A DNA stretch of 64,000 nucleotides from Lachnospiraceae bacterium UBA7054 (GTDB lineage: Bacteria > Bacillota > Clostridia > Lachnospirales > Lachnospiraceae). The notes beneath the pieces were generated by a model. It saw nothing but the letters and a program-made list of their open reading frames with translations, was not told the DNA's origin and searched no databases. Location: contig DLAF01000069.1 of the NCBI GenBank assembly GCA_002492725.1, positions 1 to 64,000 of the forward strand, in the 5' to 3' direction. Made by a program: the position numbers and the translations under genes. Shown in pieces: positions 17,074 to 25,145 of the stretch (positions are counted from its first letter, which is position 1; every line of letters begins with the position of its first letter).

Positions 17074-18579
17074 CTAACGTCTCAGCGCCAATACTGCCGT
17101 TCCTTCCTTTCCGGGAAGCGTTACCGTTACCGTTCCGCTTACTCCCGTCATAACCTTCTTGCGCGTCATATTCCACACGTCTATCAATGCAACGTCGTAA
17201 CTATGATTCTCGGACAGATGAAACTGTGTAACAGCCGCGCATTTTCTTTCCAGATATTTCAGGTACGCCTCGTCGCCGACACATCCCGCATACTCCTTGC
17301 CGCTTAACATGGCGCCTTTTGCCCGCTCCCAGGGAACACTCGCAACCGCCCGCCAAAAATCATTTTCGGCTTTCTCCGGATGTTCCCGAATTTCATCGTA
17401 TCTGTCTCTGGAAAATTCAAAACCACAGTAAGTAAGCGGTCCCGGCAGCGCGTATATGATTTCTTTCAGAAATGCGATACGCTTTGCGCTCTCCCCTTTC
17501 AGGATACCGCCACGGGACCACCACAGAATACCATCATCGCTCAAATAAGTTTCTCCATGCGTACAATAACCGCCCTGCACCGTGGCGATCCAAAAGCGAT
17601 TGACCATCTCAAACGCCGAAATGTTCCCCCACTCATACGCAATATTTCCCTCATAGCAGCACTCGTCCACCATTAAGGGCTTACCGTATTTGTTGATGAA
17701 TCCGCTCACCTCATCGCAGCTTTTGATCTGAAGACAGACATGCGTGGTATCCCTGTTGTCAAAATCCCAAAATTCGATACAGTTATGGTTGCTCAAAAGA
17801 TGATGAAAGACATCCTGCCCGGCGACAAATGCCGCGATCTCCTCCCACTCTTCCTGCGTATATTTCATGAGGTCAAATTCGTTGGCAAGACTCCACCAGA
17901 CATTGGGGAAGGCGGAAAGCCTCCTGATCAGATAATCAAGATAGGTTTTTGCCTCCTCCATTGTCAAATTGGCAAAGCCCCACCTGTCATACGGGTGAAA
18001 CAAGATCAGATCGCACTGGATTCCCATCCCGTCAAGTTCTGTGATCCTTCTCTCTAATTCTTCAAAAAAGGCGAAACAGGGACATTCCACATCAAATTTC
18101 CCGTCTTCCTTTTTCTCAAAGGCAAACAATTCCGGTTCATTGTGGTTATAATCATAATGTTTTGGAAACACGCACATTCTCACTTTGTTGAACGGCGCCT
18201 GCTCCAGCGTTTTCATCGTCCTGTCAACCAGCGTTTTCTCCTGATGGACAAGCGCATAAACGGTCGTTCCAAACGGATAAAACCAGGTGCCGTCGTCATA
18301 TCGAAAATGCGTCCCGCAGGCCCTTACGATCCCATGCACCCCCGTATTCTCCGCCGCAGGCTTACAGATCACGCTGCCCGAATCCGTCACTTCACCACTC
18401 ACCTCATAAGTATACTTACCGCAGACGGCAGGATAAAACCTTACTTTTACCATATTGTCTGCTGCCGCAAATCCCCTGACAGTCGTTGTAATACCCGCCT
18501 CATCGGTAAACTGCCCTGTCACCTCTCCGAACGGATTATCGCAAGGAAATGATAATTCAAACATTTGATATTGCACCAT
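17074..18579 (-). CDS. DUF5060-containing glycoside hydrolase (TIM barrel, clan A type)
   Basis: A 501-residue protein with an N-terminal beta-sandwich resembling DUF5060 (about 3-90), a TIM barrel like DUF4038/GH140-type enzymes (about 95-400) and a small C-terminal beta domain. The probable acid/base is E234 in VWWSLANEFD and the nucleophile E306 in PLMVDECCYEG, a pattern of retaining clan GH-A enzymes. The substrate is unknown; relatives are found in loci for pectin and plant side-chain sugars. No signal peptide. ATG 18579 has an AGGAGG site. It is transcribed away from the LytTR gene. Confidence 0.8.
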   Translation of the reverse strand: MVQYQMFELSFPCDNPFGEVTGQFTDEAGITTTVRGFAAADNMVKVRFYPAVCGKYTYEVSGEVTDSGSVICKPAAENTGVHGIVRACGTHFRYDDGTWFYPFGTTVYALVHQEKTLVDRTMKTLEQAPFNKVRMCVFPKHYDYNHNEPELFAFEKKEDGKFDVECPCFAFFEELERRITELDGMGIQCDLILFHPYDRWGFANLTMEEAKTYLDYLIRRLSAFPNVWWSLANEFDLMKYTQEEWEEIAAFVAGQDVFHHLLSNHNCIEFWDFDNRDTTHVCLQIKSCDEVSGFINKYGKPLMVDECCYEGNIAYEWGNISAFEMVNRFWIATVQGGYCTHGETYLSDDGILWWSRGGILKGESAKRIAFLKEIIYALPGPLTYCGFEFSRDRYDEIREHPEKAENDFWRAVASVPWERAKGAMLSGKEYAGCVGDEAYLKYLERKCAAVTQFHLSENHSYDVALIDVWNMTRKKVMTGVSGTVTVTLPGKEGTAVLALRR

Positions 18580-18670
18580 ATCGCTTTTCCTCCTCTGATT
18601 GCACTGTACCTATTAAGTTTACCTGATACCTGTTACTCTGTCAAAACGGAATGGAGCATTTTCGACCACC

Positions 18671-18685
18671 TGTATGCCGCATACA
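18671..18685. promoter_or_regulatory. Inverted repeat upstream of the LytTR gene promoter
   Basis: TGTATG-CCG-CATACA, a perfect 6-bp inverted repeat, ends 19 bases upstream of the -35 box of the LytTR gene. This is where an activating LytTR dimer or another regulator might bind; that role is inferred from position. Confidence 0.4.
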
Positions 18686-18704
18686 ACCGACCGTTGAAAA
18701 TCAA

Positions 18705-18733
18705 TTGAAAGAAACCGCCGCTTCCCCTATAAT
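18705..18733 (+). promoter_or_regulatory. SigA-type promoter of the LytTR-DUF3021 pair
   Basis: TTGAAA (18705-18710) and TATAAT (18728-18733) are 17 bases apart, and the LytTR ATG is 24 bases beyond the -10 box. Confidence 0.75.
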
Positions 18734-18757
18734 GACATCACAGAAAGGAGAGGGACA

Positions 18758-19198
18758 ATGCAGGTTGAGATAAAAATAGACGCTTCCTATACCGAACCGA
18801 AAGTGATCATCCTGACCAATGCAATGACCGAAGAAGTCAATGTCATTGTGCAAAAACTATCCGACCATAATCTCCCAATCATCTCCGGGAGCAGAGACGG
18901 AAAGACAAAAATCTTAGAACAGGACGATCTGTTACGGATCTATGCGGGCGGCGGAAAAGTATACGCTATGACAGACAGCGGCGAATATCTGCTGCGGCTG
19001 CGGCTCTATGAAGCGGAGGAGCGGTTAAATCCCGCGCAGTTTGTTCGTATTTCCAACTCGGAAATCATCAATTTGAAAAAAGTAAAGAACTTCGATTTAA
19101 GCTTCACCGGCACAATCTCTGTTGAGATGACAAACGGCACTACAACTTATGTTTCGAGGCGATATGTTGCAAAAATCAAAAAAATATTAGGTTTGTAA
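18758..19198 (+). CDS. LytTR family DNA-binding regulator
   Basis: A 146-residue protein with a C-terminal LytTR domain (about 45-145), including RISNSEIINLKKVKNFDLSF and the terminal VSRRYVAKIKKIL. There is no receiver domain, so it is not a response regulator. Proteins of this type pair with a small DUF3021 membrane protein that holds the regulator in check and is encoded next door, as here. ATG 18758 has AAAGGAGAGG before it. It probably controls its own promoter. Confidence 0.9.
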   Translation: MQVEIKIDASYTEPKVIILTNAMTEEVNVIVQKLSDHNLPIISGSRDGKTKILEQDDLLRIYAGGGKVYAMTDSGEYLLRLRLYEAEERLNPAQFVRISNSEIINLKKVKNFDLSFTGTISVEMTNGTTTYVSRRYVAKIKKILGL

Positions 19199-19269
19199 TC
19201 AATGATCCGGATGGGAACGATTGCAAATAATGCGCAAAAAACAGCGCGGAAATGGAGGATAAAATAAAA

Positions 19270-19728
19270 ATGAAAAAGAAAATTATGATACGTTGTTTAT
19301 CAGGCTTCCCAATTGGTCTGTCCATCGGCTATTTGATCACAATCGTGATCTCCCTGATCTGGGCAGACGGTTACTACGCATCCTGTGTACCTGAATTGGC
19401 CGAAGCTATGGGAAATGAGATCAGTGCCGTTATCCTGCAGGCGCTTTTAAGCGGCATTCTCGGCATGGGTTTTGCCGGCTGCTCTGTCATTTGGGAAATA
19501 GAAAACTGGGGCATCGCAAAGCAGACCGGCATTTATTTTTTGATCGTATCCTTCATCATGATGCCGATTGCGTATGTCACCTATTGGATGGAACACAGCA
19601 TCCGCGGCATTTTAAGTTATTTTGCTATTTTCGTTTTGATCTTTGCCATTGTATGGATGATCCAGTATAGCAGGGCAAAACACAATATCAGACAGATGAA
19701 TGAAAAAATGGAATCTTTTCGACAATGA
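19270..19728 (+). CDS. DUF3021 family membrane protein
   Basis: A 152-residue protein with four hydrophobic segments, typical of DUF3021. The start is ATG 19270: GGAGG sits 13 bases upstream, inside the first codons of a longer reading from 19252, which is therefore unlikely. It is the expected partner of the LytTR regulator just upstream and probably acts as its membrane-bound inhibitor; the signal that relieves inhibition is unknown. Its last 41 bases overlap, tail to tail, the superoxide dismutase gene on the other strand. Confidence 0.85.
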   Translation: MKKKIMIRCLSGFPIGLSIGYLITIVISLIWADGYYASCVPELAEAMGNEISAVILQALLSGILGMGFAGCSVIWEIENWGIAKQTGIYFLIVSFIMMPIAYVTYWMEHSIRGILSYFAIFVLIFAIVWMIQYSRAKHNIRQMNEKMESFRQ

Positions 19729-20164
19729 CACCGCAGCCGATCTTGACGCCGGAATTTCCGGACGGCTGCGTGGTGAAATCATCCGGTGCGCTGTGAATGA
19801 TCAGCGAACGGCCGATAATATCGGGCAGTTCAAACCGATCGGTATAAACGACACTGTAAGCATAGCCCTCATTTCCAAGAAGCGGCGGCAGATCGCCTGC
19901 GTGATTCGGATGCGGCAGACTGTCCGGATTATAATGGTTTCCCGTTTTATCAAAGGGAATCGTACAGTCTCCCGTCTCATGGATATGCGTACCGTAAAAT
20001 TGACCGTAGGGCGGCACCTTCTCATAGGGCAGATCGAATACTTCCGTTTCGATCAGTACACCGCCTGAGGAAACAGGATAAAAATATGCGGTTCCCCGCA
20101 GGGAAGGGTGATCGGCATTTCCGGAAATTTCGGCATAGGCACCCGGGTGTAAATAATGTTTCAT
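19688..20164 (-). CDS. Cu/Zn-type superoxide dismutase family protein
   Basis: A 158-residue SodC-like protein. The metal ligands are visible: H60 and H62 (GTHIHETGDC), bridging H77 (GNHYNP), H85, H88 and D91 (PHPNHAGD) and H124 (IIHSAPDD). The disulphide cysteines C67 and C144 are kept, while the active-site arginine position before IGCGVI is lysine. The H85-H88 loop is shorter than in classic enzymes. There is no signal peptide, which is unusual for this normally exported enzyme. Its ATG overlaps the stop of a 27-codon frame (ATGA). Whether it is an active dismutase is open, since the arginine guides superoxide. Confidence 0.85.
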   Translation of the reverse strand: MKHYLHPGAYAEISGNADHPSLRGTAYFYPVSSGGVLIETEVFDLPYEKVPPYGQFYGTHIHETGDCTIPFDKTGNHYNPDSLPHPNHAGDLPPLLGNEGYAYSVVYTDRFELPDIIGRSLIIHSAPDDFTTQPSGNSGVKIGCGVIVEKIPFFHSSV

Positions 20165-20244
20165 GATAGATTTCTTCCTTGATAGCAGAATTCATTAAAC
20201 ATCTTGATGCCGTAGGTTCTGACAGCATCCGCGTCTTCTATCAT
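20161..20244 (-). CDS. Possible 27-codon leader or remnant frame before the SodC-like gene
   Basis: A short frame beginning MIEDADAVRTYGIKMFNEFC that ends in a TGA overlapping the SodC-like ATG (ATGA), as in translationally coupled genes. It starts just after a terminator hairpin and has no clear ribosome site of its own. It may be the tail of a lost gene or chance; the SodC-like gene has AAGGAAG within this frame. Confidence 0.25.
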   Translation of the reverse strand: MIEDADAVRTYGIKMFNEFCYQGRNLS

Positions 20245-20250
20245 GATATG

Positions 20251-20279
20251 AAAAAGCGGCATAAAATGTGCCGCTTTTT
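20251..20279. terminator. Bidirectional intrinsic terminator
   Basis: Stem AAAAAGCGGCA / TGCCGCTTTTT with a 7-base loop. It follows the 154-residue hypothetical gene on the minus strand and has T runs on both strands. Confidence 0.8.
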
Positions 20280-20305
20280 TCCAGTGAAACGCTCAACATA
20301 ATACT

Positions 20306-20770
20306 TTATATGGATGCAGAAACCTTCACCCCCGTATCTTCCGACTGCTCCACAGTCCCCGCACTTGAATAGAATACAGGGTCGAAATCCACTTTTGGTT
20401 TCCCGTTTGTCCCGTCGTCGGGATTCGTGCCATCTGTTTCCGTACCGTCTGCAACGCTGCTCTCGGTGGTAGTATTTTCTTTGAAGAGAACCTTGCCCTC
20501 CTCGCGTTCCTCCCTGCGGTTTTTGATCATTTCCTCACGCTGCTTCTCCGCGATCTTCCGGGTATCTTCCGCATCTTCCTTCATGCCATCGTCGGCTATC
20601 GCCTTATACTCGTTAGCATCCTCCTGACACTCATTCATATAACCCATCGCCTGTTTCATCTTCACGACATCACCCTTACGCCTCGCCTCCTTAAAAACCC
20701 GAAACGGTGTGTTCATCAACTCCATGTTTGTCCTCGCCCCAATCAGGCCTTCCATTGTCTTTGCACGCAT
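20306..20770 (-). CDS. Hypothetical charged protein
   Basis: A 154-residue protein I do not recognise. It is rich in K, E and R, with a helical, coiled-coil-like middle (about 20-100) and a low-complexity T/D/G-rich region (about 100-130) before the C-terminus. No signal peptide or membrane segment. The start is ATG 20770, with AAAGGAGG 8 bases upstream; the frame stays open 26 codons further, without a ribosome site. It ends at a strong terminator and follows the decayed histidine kinase gene on the same strand. Confidence 0.65.
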   Translation of the reverse strand: MRAKTMEGLIGARTNMELMNTPFRVFKEARRKGDVVKMKQAMGYMNECQEDANEYKAIADDGMKEDAEDTRKIAEKQREEMIKNRREEREEGKVLFKENTTTESSVADGTETDGTNPDDGTNGKPKVDFDPVFYSSAGTVEQSEDTGVKVSASI

Positions 20771-20844
20771 AGTCGTCCTCCTTTGCTGTTTTTCTATCTG
20801 CCTTCTGTTTCGACACGCCACACCGCCCTTTTTAGCATCCTGTT

Positions 20845-21773
20845 TCAAACAACCCGTTCGATGTCATGTGCAGTCTCTCCAAACGGCAACAACACGGAAA
20901 TAGCAAAGACACCGTTCCGTATCTCCGTCTGCATGGCGCCGTCATATCTGTTCGCCACATCGCTCACATTCAAAAGGCCAATCCCATGTCCCTGCGCGCT
21001 TTCCTTTTTCGCCGATCCGCGCACCTGCTTTTCTTCCGCATCCATACTATTTTTGATATCCAATAAAAAGCAGCTTTTGACGGCCTGCGCCCGCACACGA
21101 ATAAAGGGCTGCACTTCCTGCTCCTGCGCTTTTCCTTTATCCTGCAATCTCCCGCACACAGACCACGGAGCGCAAATACATGGTTTTTCAAATCATGCCG
21201 CAGCCGCTCCGCCTGACTGTACTGCTCCCCCAACATCTGATAAACCGCTGCCTGTACCTGAAATTGTTCCGCTTTTTTCTGCTCCACATAGATTCGATCC
21301 ATGCCGAAAACAGATATCACCACCGCAAACAGGGATAAGCCCGATAGGACACCCCACCCTGTATAAGTGAAAATCTGATCATAATAGATTCCCATATTAC
21401 CGGCGCTTCTGAAAAAAACGCCATAACTTGCGCCCCAATTAGCCACATAGATCACGATCCCCACCATAAGCAGCGGAAAAATCAGTACCGTATACCATCT
21501 CCATGGCTTTCCCCGAAAGACTTCCTTAAGCTGCTTTCTCATCCCGTATACCGCCATCACCGCCATGCCAAAACTAAGCCAAGTGAGCACTTCACTTTCC
21601 ATATCCCCTAAAACAGGAACGACAATGCCATCTACCGTGTGTTTCCAGACCAATAGCAGACAGGACATAAGGGCATCAAAAAAGATATGAGCCAGCGCTG
21701 CCAGCGTAACCACCGCTACCACCATAGACGCCACCCGTATTCCTTTTTCCGCTTTTTCGCTAAACCTTATCAT
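20845..21773 (-). pseudogene. Degraded GHKL sensor histidine kinase
   Basis: The N-terminal part (from ATG 21773) encodes several membrane segments, a dimerisation helix and the phospho-acceptor H in RLRHDLKNHVFALRGL, as in AgrC/GHKL kinases. The frame then runs into unrelated sequence. A second frame (20845 to about 21159) holds the ATP-binding end: PFIRVRAQAV, then GHGIGLLNVSDVANRYDG. About 80 residues that should lie between these parts, including the N box, are missing, so both a deletion and a frameshift are inferred. The gene next to it (response regulator) is also broken, so the whole system appears dead. Confidence 0.8.
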
Positions 21774-21830
21774 TCTCTTCCTCTGTCCTCCATGATTTTT
21801 TTATTCCGAAGCGTTCTTTGTCAGACATTC

Positions 21831-22313
21831 TCATACGATTCCCGCATATACGCAAGAATTTCCCCGCAATTCTTTTTCCAGAAGCCCGATCTGTCCATAA
21901 TAGCTGAAAACGCCATCCGTTTCATGGACATCGATCAGCCTTCCCCGAATTTCAAAATAATAAATGTTATCCAGAAACAGTTTCTTTTGCTGCCTGTTCC
22001 TGCTGGCAATGAGAAATGCCTGCGAGCGTTCCTGCGTTTTGTGAACGGCTTTCTGCAATACACTTCTCAGCTTTTTGTCATCAATCGGCTTTACCAGATA
22101 TTGAAACGTTTCCACTTCGTATGCGTCAAAACATAATCCCGACTTGCTGATAGAAAAACAAGTAATTTATCAAACATCTTTTCCCTGATAAGCTGCGCCA
22201 TCCGCATACCATCCAAACCGCCCATAATAATGTCCAAAAAAATAATGTCAAAGCTTTCCCGCAATTTTGTTGCACTCTATCACTTCATCGTCGCATACCG
22301 CAATCCAAATCAT
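21831..22313 (-). pseudogene. Degraded LytTR response regulator
   Basis: From ATG 22313 (with AGGAGG before it) the sequence reads MIWIAVCDDE, the start of a receiver domain, then stops after about 21 codons. A shifted frame contains ESFDIIFLDIIMGGLDGMRM, the phosphorylation-site region, and another (21831-22115) reads YLVKPIDDKKLRSVL followed by part of a LytTR domain that ends early. At least one internal deletion and two frameshifts are needed to explain this. It would have been the partner of the adjacent GHKL kinase in an Agr-like system. Confidence 0.8.
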
Positions 22314-22455
22314 GTTGTACCTCCTGTCAGAGCAATTTATTACTCTTGATTTCCTGCTGATATGATATATATCGGCTTAAAGCATGGCTCACTTCCCATC
22401 ATGCCACAAACGGTGTTTTTCATGTAGTAACCGTCTTTTTCCTACCAATATAAAA

Positions 22456-22492
22456 CAGCGGTAACGCTATCTGTTATCATAGGTCACCGCTG
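22456..22492 (-). terminator. Likely terminator after fruK
   Basis: Stem CAGCGGT / ACCGCTG downstream of the fruK stop, followed on the minus strand by TTTTA and on the plus strand by CTTTTCTTT. Confidence 0.5.
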
Positions 22493-22527
22493 CCTTTTCT
22501 TTGCTCGATAAAACATTATCTGCTTTC

Positions 22528-23445
22528 TTACAACCCTCTCATGCTCCGATACAACTCCCTTATTTCCTCCCCGGTCGCCAGCCCCTCCGCAAAGGCAGTC
22601 GCGCTCCCGGCCGCCAGGCCCATAAAAAAGGCATGCTCGTAATCCTGCTTTTCCAACCACCCTGTCACAAAGCCCGCCGCCATGGAATCACCCGCACCTA
22701 CGCCGTTTACCAACACGCCCGCAGGCACAGGTGAATCAAAAACGCTGCCGTCCTCCGCAAGAAGCACCGCCCCCTGTCCTGCCAGGGACACCAGCACGTT
22801 GCACGCACCCATCTCCTGCAGCTTTTTCGCATAAGGAATCACGGAGGCTCGATCCGTCAAAGTCACCCCAAAAAGCTCTCCCAGCTCATGACCATTAGGC
22901 TTGACTAAGAAAGGATGCCGAGAAAGTGCCTTTTTTAACTGCTCTCCCGCCGCGTCCACAACAATCAGAACCCCCTGCGGCGTCCGCTCCATCAGTCTGA
23001 GGTAACTGTCCTCCGCCAAGGAAGACGGAATGCTGCCTGAGAGAAACAGCACATCGCCCGCCGTAAGTTCCCGCATTCTCTCACAAAGGCTCGAAAACGC
23101 TTCCTCCGGGATATCAGGCCCCCGTCCGTTGACCTCCGTCCCCTCGATCGAGCTGAGCTTAAAATTGATGCGGGTCAAGCCTTTTTTCAAAGTAATCAAC
23201 CCGTCTGCTATCCCACGCTCCGCAAGCTGTCTGCTTACTTCCTCCCCCGTAAAGCCCGCCACAAAACCAAGTGTCGTGCTTTCCAGACCGAGATTCTTTA
23301 ATACTGTGGAGACGTTGATTCCCTTGCCGCCCGCCGTCAAGGCTTCCGACGACGTGCGGTTGGTATAGCCTGGTCTGAAATTGTCCACCGATACGGTATA
23401 ATCCAAGGATGGATTTAACGTCACGGTATAAATACGGTTCTTCAT
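22528..23445 (-). CDS. fruK: 1-phosphofructokinase (PfkB family)
   Basis: A 305-residue PfkB-family sugar kinase. It begins with the hallmark TVTLNPSLDYTV, has the substrate-binding GGKGINVS (39-46) and the catalytic GVGAGDSMAAG with base D253. 1-phosphofructokinase converts fructose-1-phosphate to fructose-1,6-bisphosphate; tagatose-6-phosphate kinase is the main alternative in this family. No fructose phosphotransferase gene is nearby. It overlaps the GH13 gene by 4 bases, so the two are cotranscribed. Confidence 0.85.
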   Translation of the reverse strand: MKNRIYTVTLNPSLDYTVSVDNFRPGYTNRTSSEALTAGGKGINVSTVLKNLGLESTTLGFVAGFTGEEVSRQLAERGIADGLITLKKGLTRINFKLSSIEGTEVNGRGPDIPEEAFSSLCERMRELTAGDVLFLSGSIPSSLAEDSYLRLMERTPQGVLIVVDAAGEQLKKALSRHPFLVKPNGHELGELFGVTLTDRASVIPYAKKLQEMGACNVLVSLAGQGAVLLAEDGSVFDSPVPAGVLVNGVGAGDSMAAGFVTGWLEKQDYEHAFFMGLAAGSATAFAEGLATGEEIRELYRSMRGL

Positions 23446-24983
23446 AACCGATATATTCCCGCCGAGCAGGGCGCCGCCGCAAAACCGCCCTCTGCGCCTT
23501 CGATCTTCTTTCCGATCGTGTACAGCGCCTCTCCGGGGGTTACGCCGTTCAAAGGCTGTTTTCTGTCAGAAGGATTGATGACCACCAGCAATTTTTCACT
23601 TGCGGTTTTCCGCACAAATATAAGCGGGTAATTCTCTGTTTCGATAAACTCGATCTCGCCGTCGTTTCTAAGCGCTTCATGCGCCTGCCTGAAGGCGATC
23701 AGCCGCTTCACCTCGCTGTAAAGGGATGTCTCATCATCAATCTGGGCCGCCACGGTCGGTCGATCCGCCGCACTGTCCTGTCTGATATAGAGCTGATCAG
23801 CAGGCGCTGCCGAAAAGCCTGCATTTAAGGAAGCATCCCACTGCATGGGAGAACGCGCGCCTGTTCTCTCATAGCCGCCCTCCACGGAGTGAAGCCCCTC
23901 CACATAGCGCATCCCGATCTCGTCACCATAGTAGATAAAGGGCGCGCCCGGCATGGTCAAAAGGAAGGCAAACGCCAGTTTCATTTCGTCGGGTGTCAGA
24001 TGTCTCGCCATCCTGTCCATATCGTGATTGCCCGAAGGAATGCAGATCAGGCCGCCGCAGGATTTTGCATAGCTCTCCTGATATTTCGCCCAAAATGCCG
24101 CACTGTCTCCCTTGCCTCTTTTGGAAAACCATGGTTCTTCGCAGCGAAACAGATCGTTGTAGTGAGAAGGTCCAAAGTGCAGCAAAAAGTCCATATGAAA
24201 GCCGCCTGCCAAAGACTTGTCCGGCTCTCCCCACTCGGAAACCATCACCGCCGCCGGAAACTCTCTGTCCAAAAATGCCCTGACATCCTGCCACAGCTTA
24301 ATGGTACCTTTTGCATCCTCATCGCCCTTGACAAGGGAATGCGCCATATCCACGCGGAAGCCGTCGCAACCTGCCGAAAGCCAGAAACGCATCACATCCT
24401 TCATCGCTTCTCTCGTCGCCATCGGTCCCGGCGCGTCCATGGACTGCTGCCATTTCTTTTCGGGATTGGGTTTATAATAGCCATAGTTTAATGCCGGCTG
24501 ATGGGAGAAGAAATTGACCCCGCAGGCGCCCACTCGCTCGGACACCCCCTTTAAGGCATTCATGCCGTCCGGCTCCTCCCAAGTGCTGTCCGTCCACACG
24601 TAACGGTCAGTATACTCGTTTTTCTCCGCCTTCATGGACTCACGGAACCATTTGTGATTGACCGAAGTGTGTCCGGGCACCAGATCTAAGAGCACATGCA
24701 TGTCCCGCTTATGCGCCTCTTGGAAAAGCCGTACCAGATCCTCGTTTGTGCCGTAGCGGGGTGCCACGGTCAGATAGTCCTCCACATCATAACCCGCGTC
24801 ATAAAAGGGAGATTTGAAGCAGGGATTGAGCCAGAGTGCATTACAGCCAAGCTCTTTGATGTAATCCAACTTCTCGATGATACCGTTTAAATCACCGATG
24901 CCGTCCGCATTGGTGTCCCGAAAAGACTGCGGATAAATCTCGTAAAAAATTGCCGTGTTGAGCCATTCAGGTCTTGTTGCCAT
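23442..24983 (-). CDS. GH13 alpha-glucosidase/amylase family enzyme
   Basis: A 513-residue GH13 enzyme with the (beta/alpha)8 barrel and a C-terminal beta domain. Catalytic residues: nucleophile D212 (GFRVDMAH), acid/base E250 (SEWGEP) and stabiliser D321 (SGNHDMDR). The opening YEIYPQSFRDTNADGIGDL is typical of oligo-1,6-glucosidase, trehalose-6-phosphate hydrolase and sucrose-type enzymes. The specificity is not decided, but coupling to a phosphofructokinase hints at a sugar that yields fructose, such as a sucrose-type substrate. Cytoplasmic. ATG 24983 has AGGAGG and a promoter upstream. Confidence 0.9.
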   Translation of the reverse strand: MATRPEWLNTAIFYEIYPQSFRDTNADGIGDLNGIIEKLDYIKELGCNALWLNPCFKSPFYDAGYDVEDYLTVAPRYGTNEDLVRLFQEAHKRDMHVLLDLVPGHTSVNHKWFRESMKAEKNEYTDRYVWTDSTWEEPDGMNALKGVSERVGACGVNFFSHQPALNYGYYKPNPEKKWQQSMDAPGPMATREAMKDVMRFWLSAGCDGFRVDMAHSLVKGDEDAKGTIKLWQDVRAFLDREFPAAVMVSEWGEPDKSLAGGFHMDFLLHFGPSHYNDLFRCEEPWFSKRGKGDSAAFWAKYQESYAKSCGGLICIPSGNHDMDRMARHLTPDEMKLAFAFLLTMPGAPFIYYGDEIGMRYVEGLHSVEGGYERTGARSPMQWDASLNAGFSAAPADQLYIRQDSAADRPTVAAQIDDETSLYSEVKRLIAFRQAHEALRNDGEIEFIETENYPLIFVRKTASEKLLVVINPSDRKQPLNGVTPGEALYTIGKKIEGAEGGFAAAPCSAGIYRL

Positions 24984-25047
24984 AGCGATTCCTCCTAATC
25001 TCTATTTTTCAGAAAGCACGACCGCCCTCTGGTATTCCTTTTCTAAT

Positions 25048-25076
25048 ACAATACGCGTAAAAATATGGAAAAGCAA
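25048..25076 (-). promoter_or_regulatory. SigA-type promoter of GH13-fruK
   Basis: On the minus strand TTGCTT (25071-25076) and TATTGT (25048-25053) are 17 bases apart, about 65 bases before the GH13 ATG. Confidence 0.5.
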
Positions 25077-25145
25077 GTCGCTATTCTATCATTTTCTGAT
25101 ACTATTCTAATATTTGCACGACTCCCGTGGCACTTTTCGTAATTC

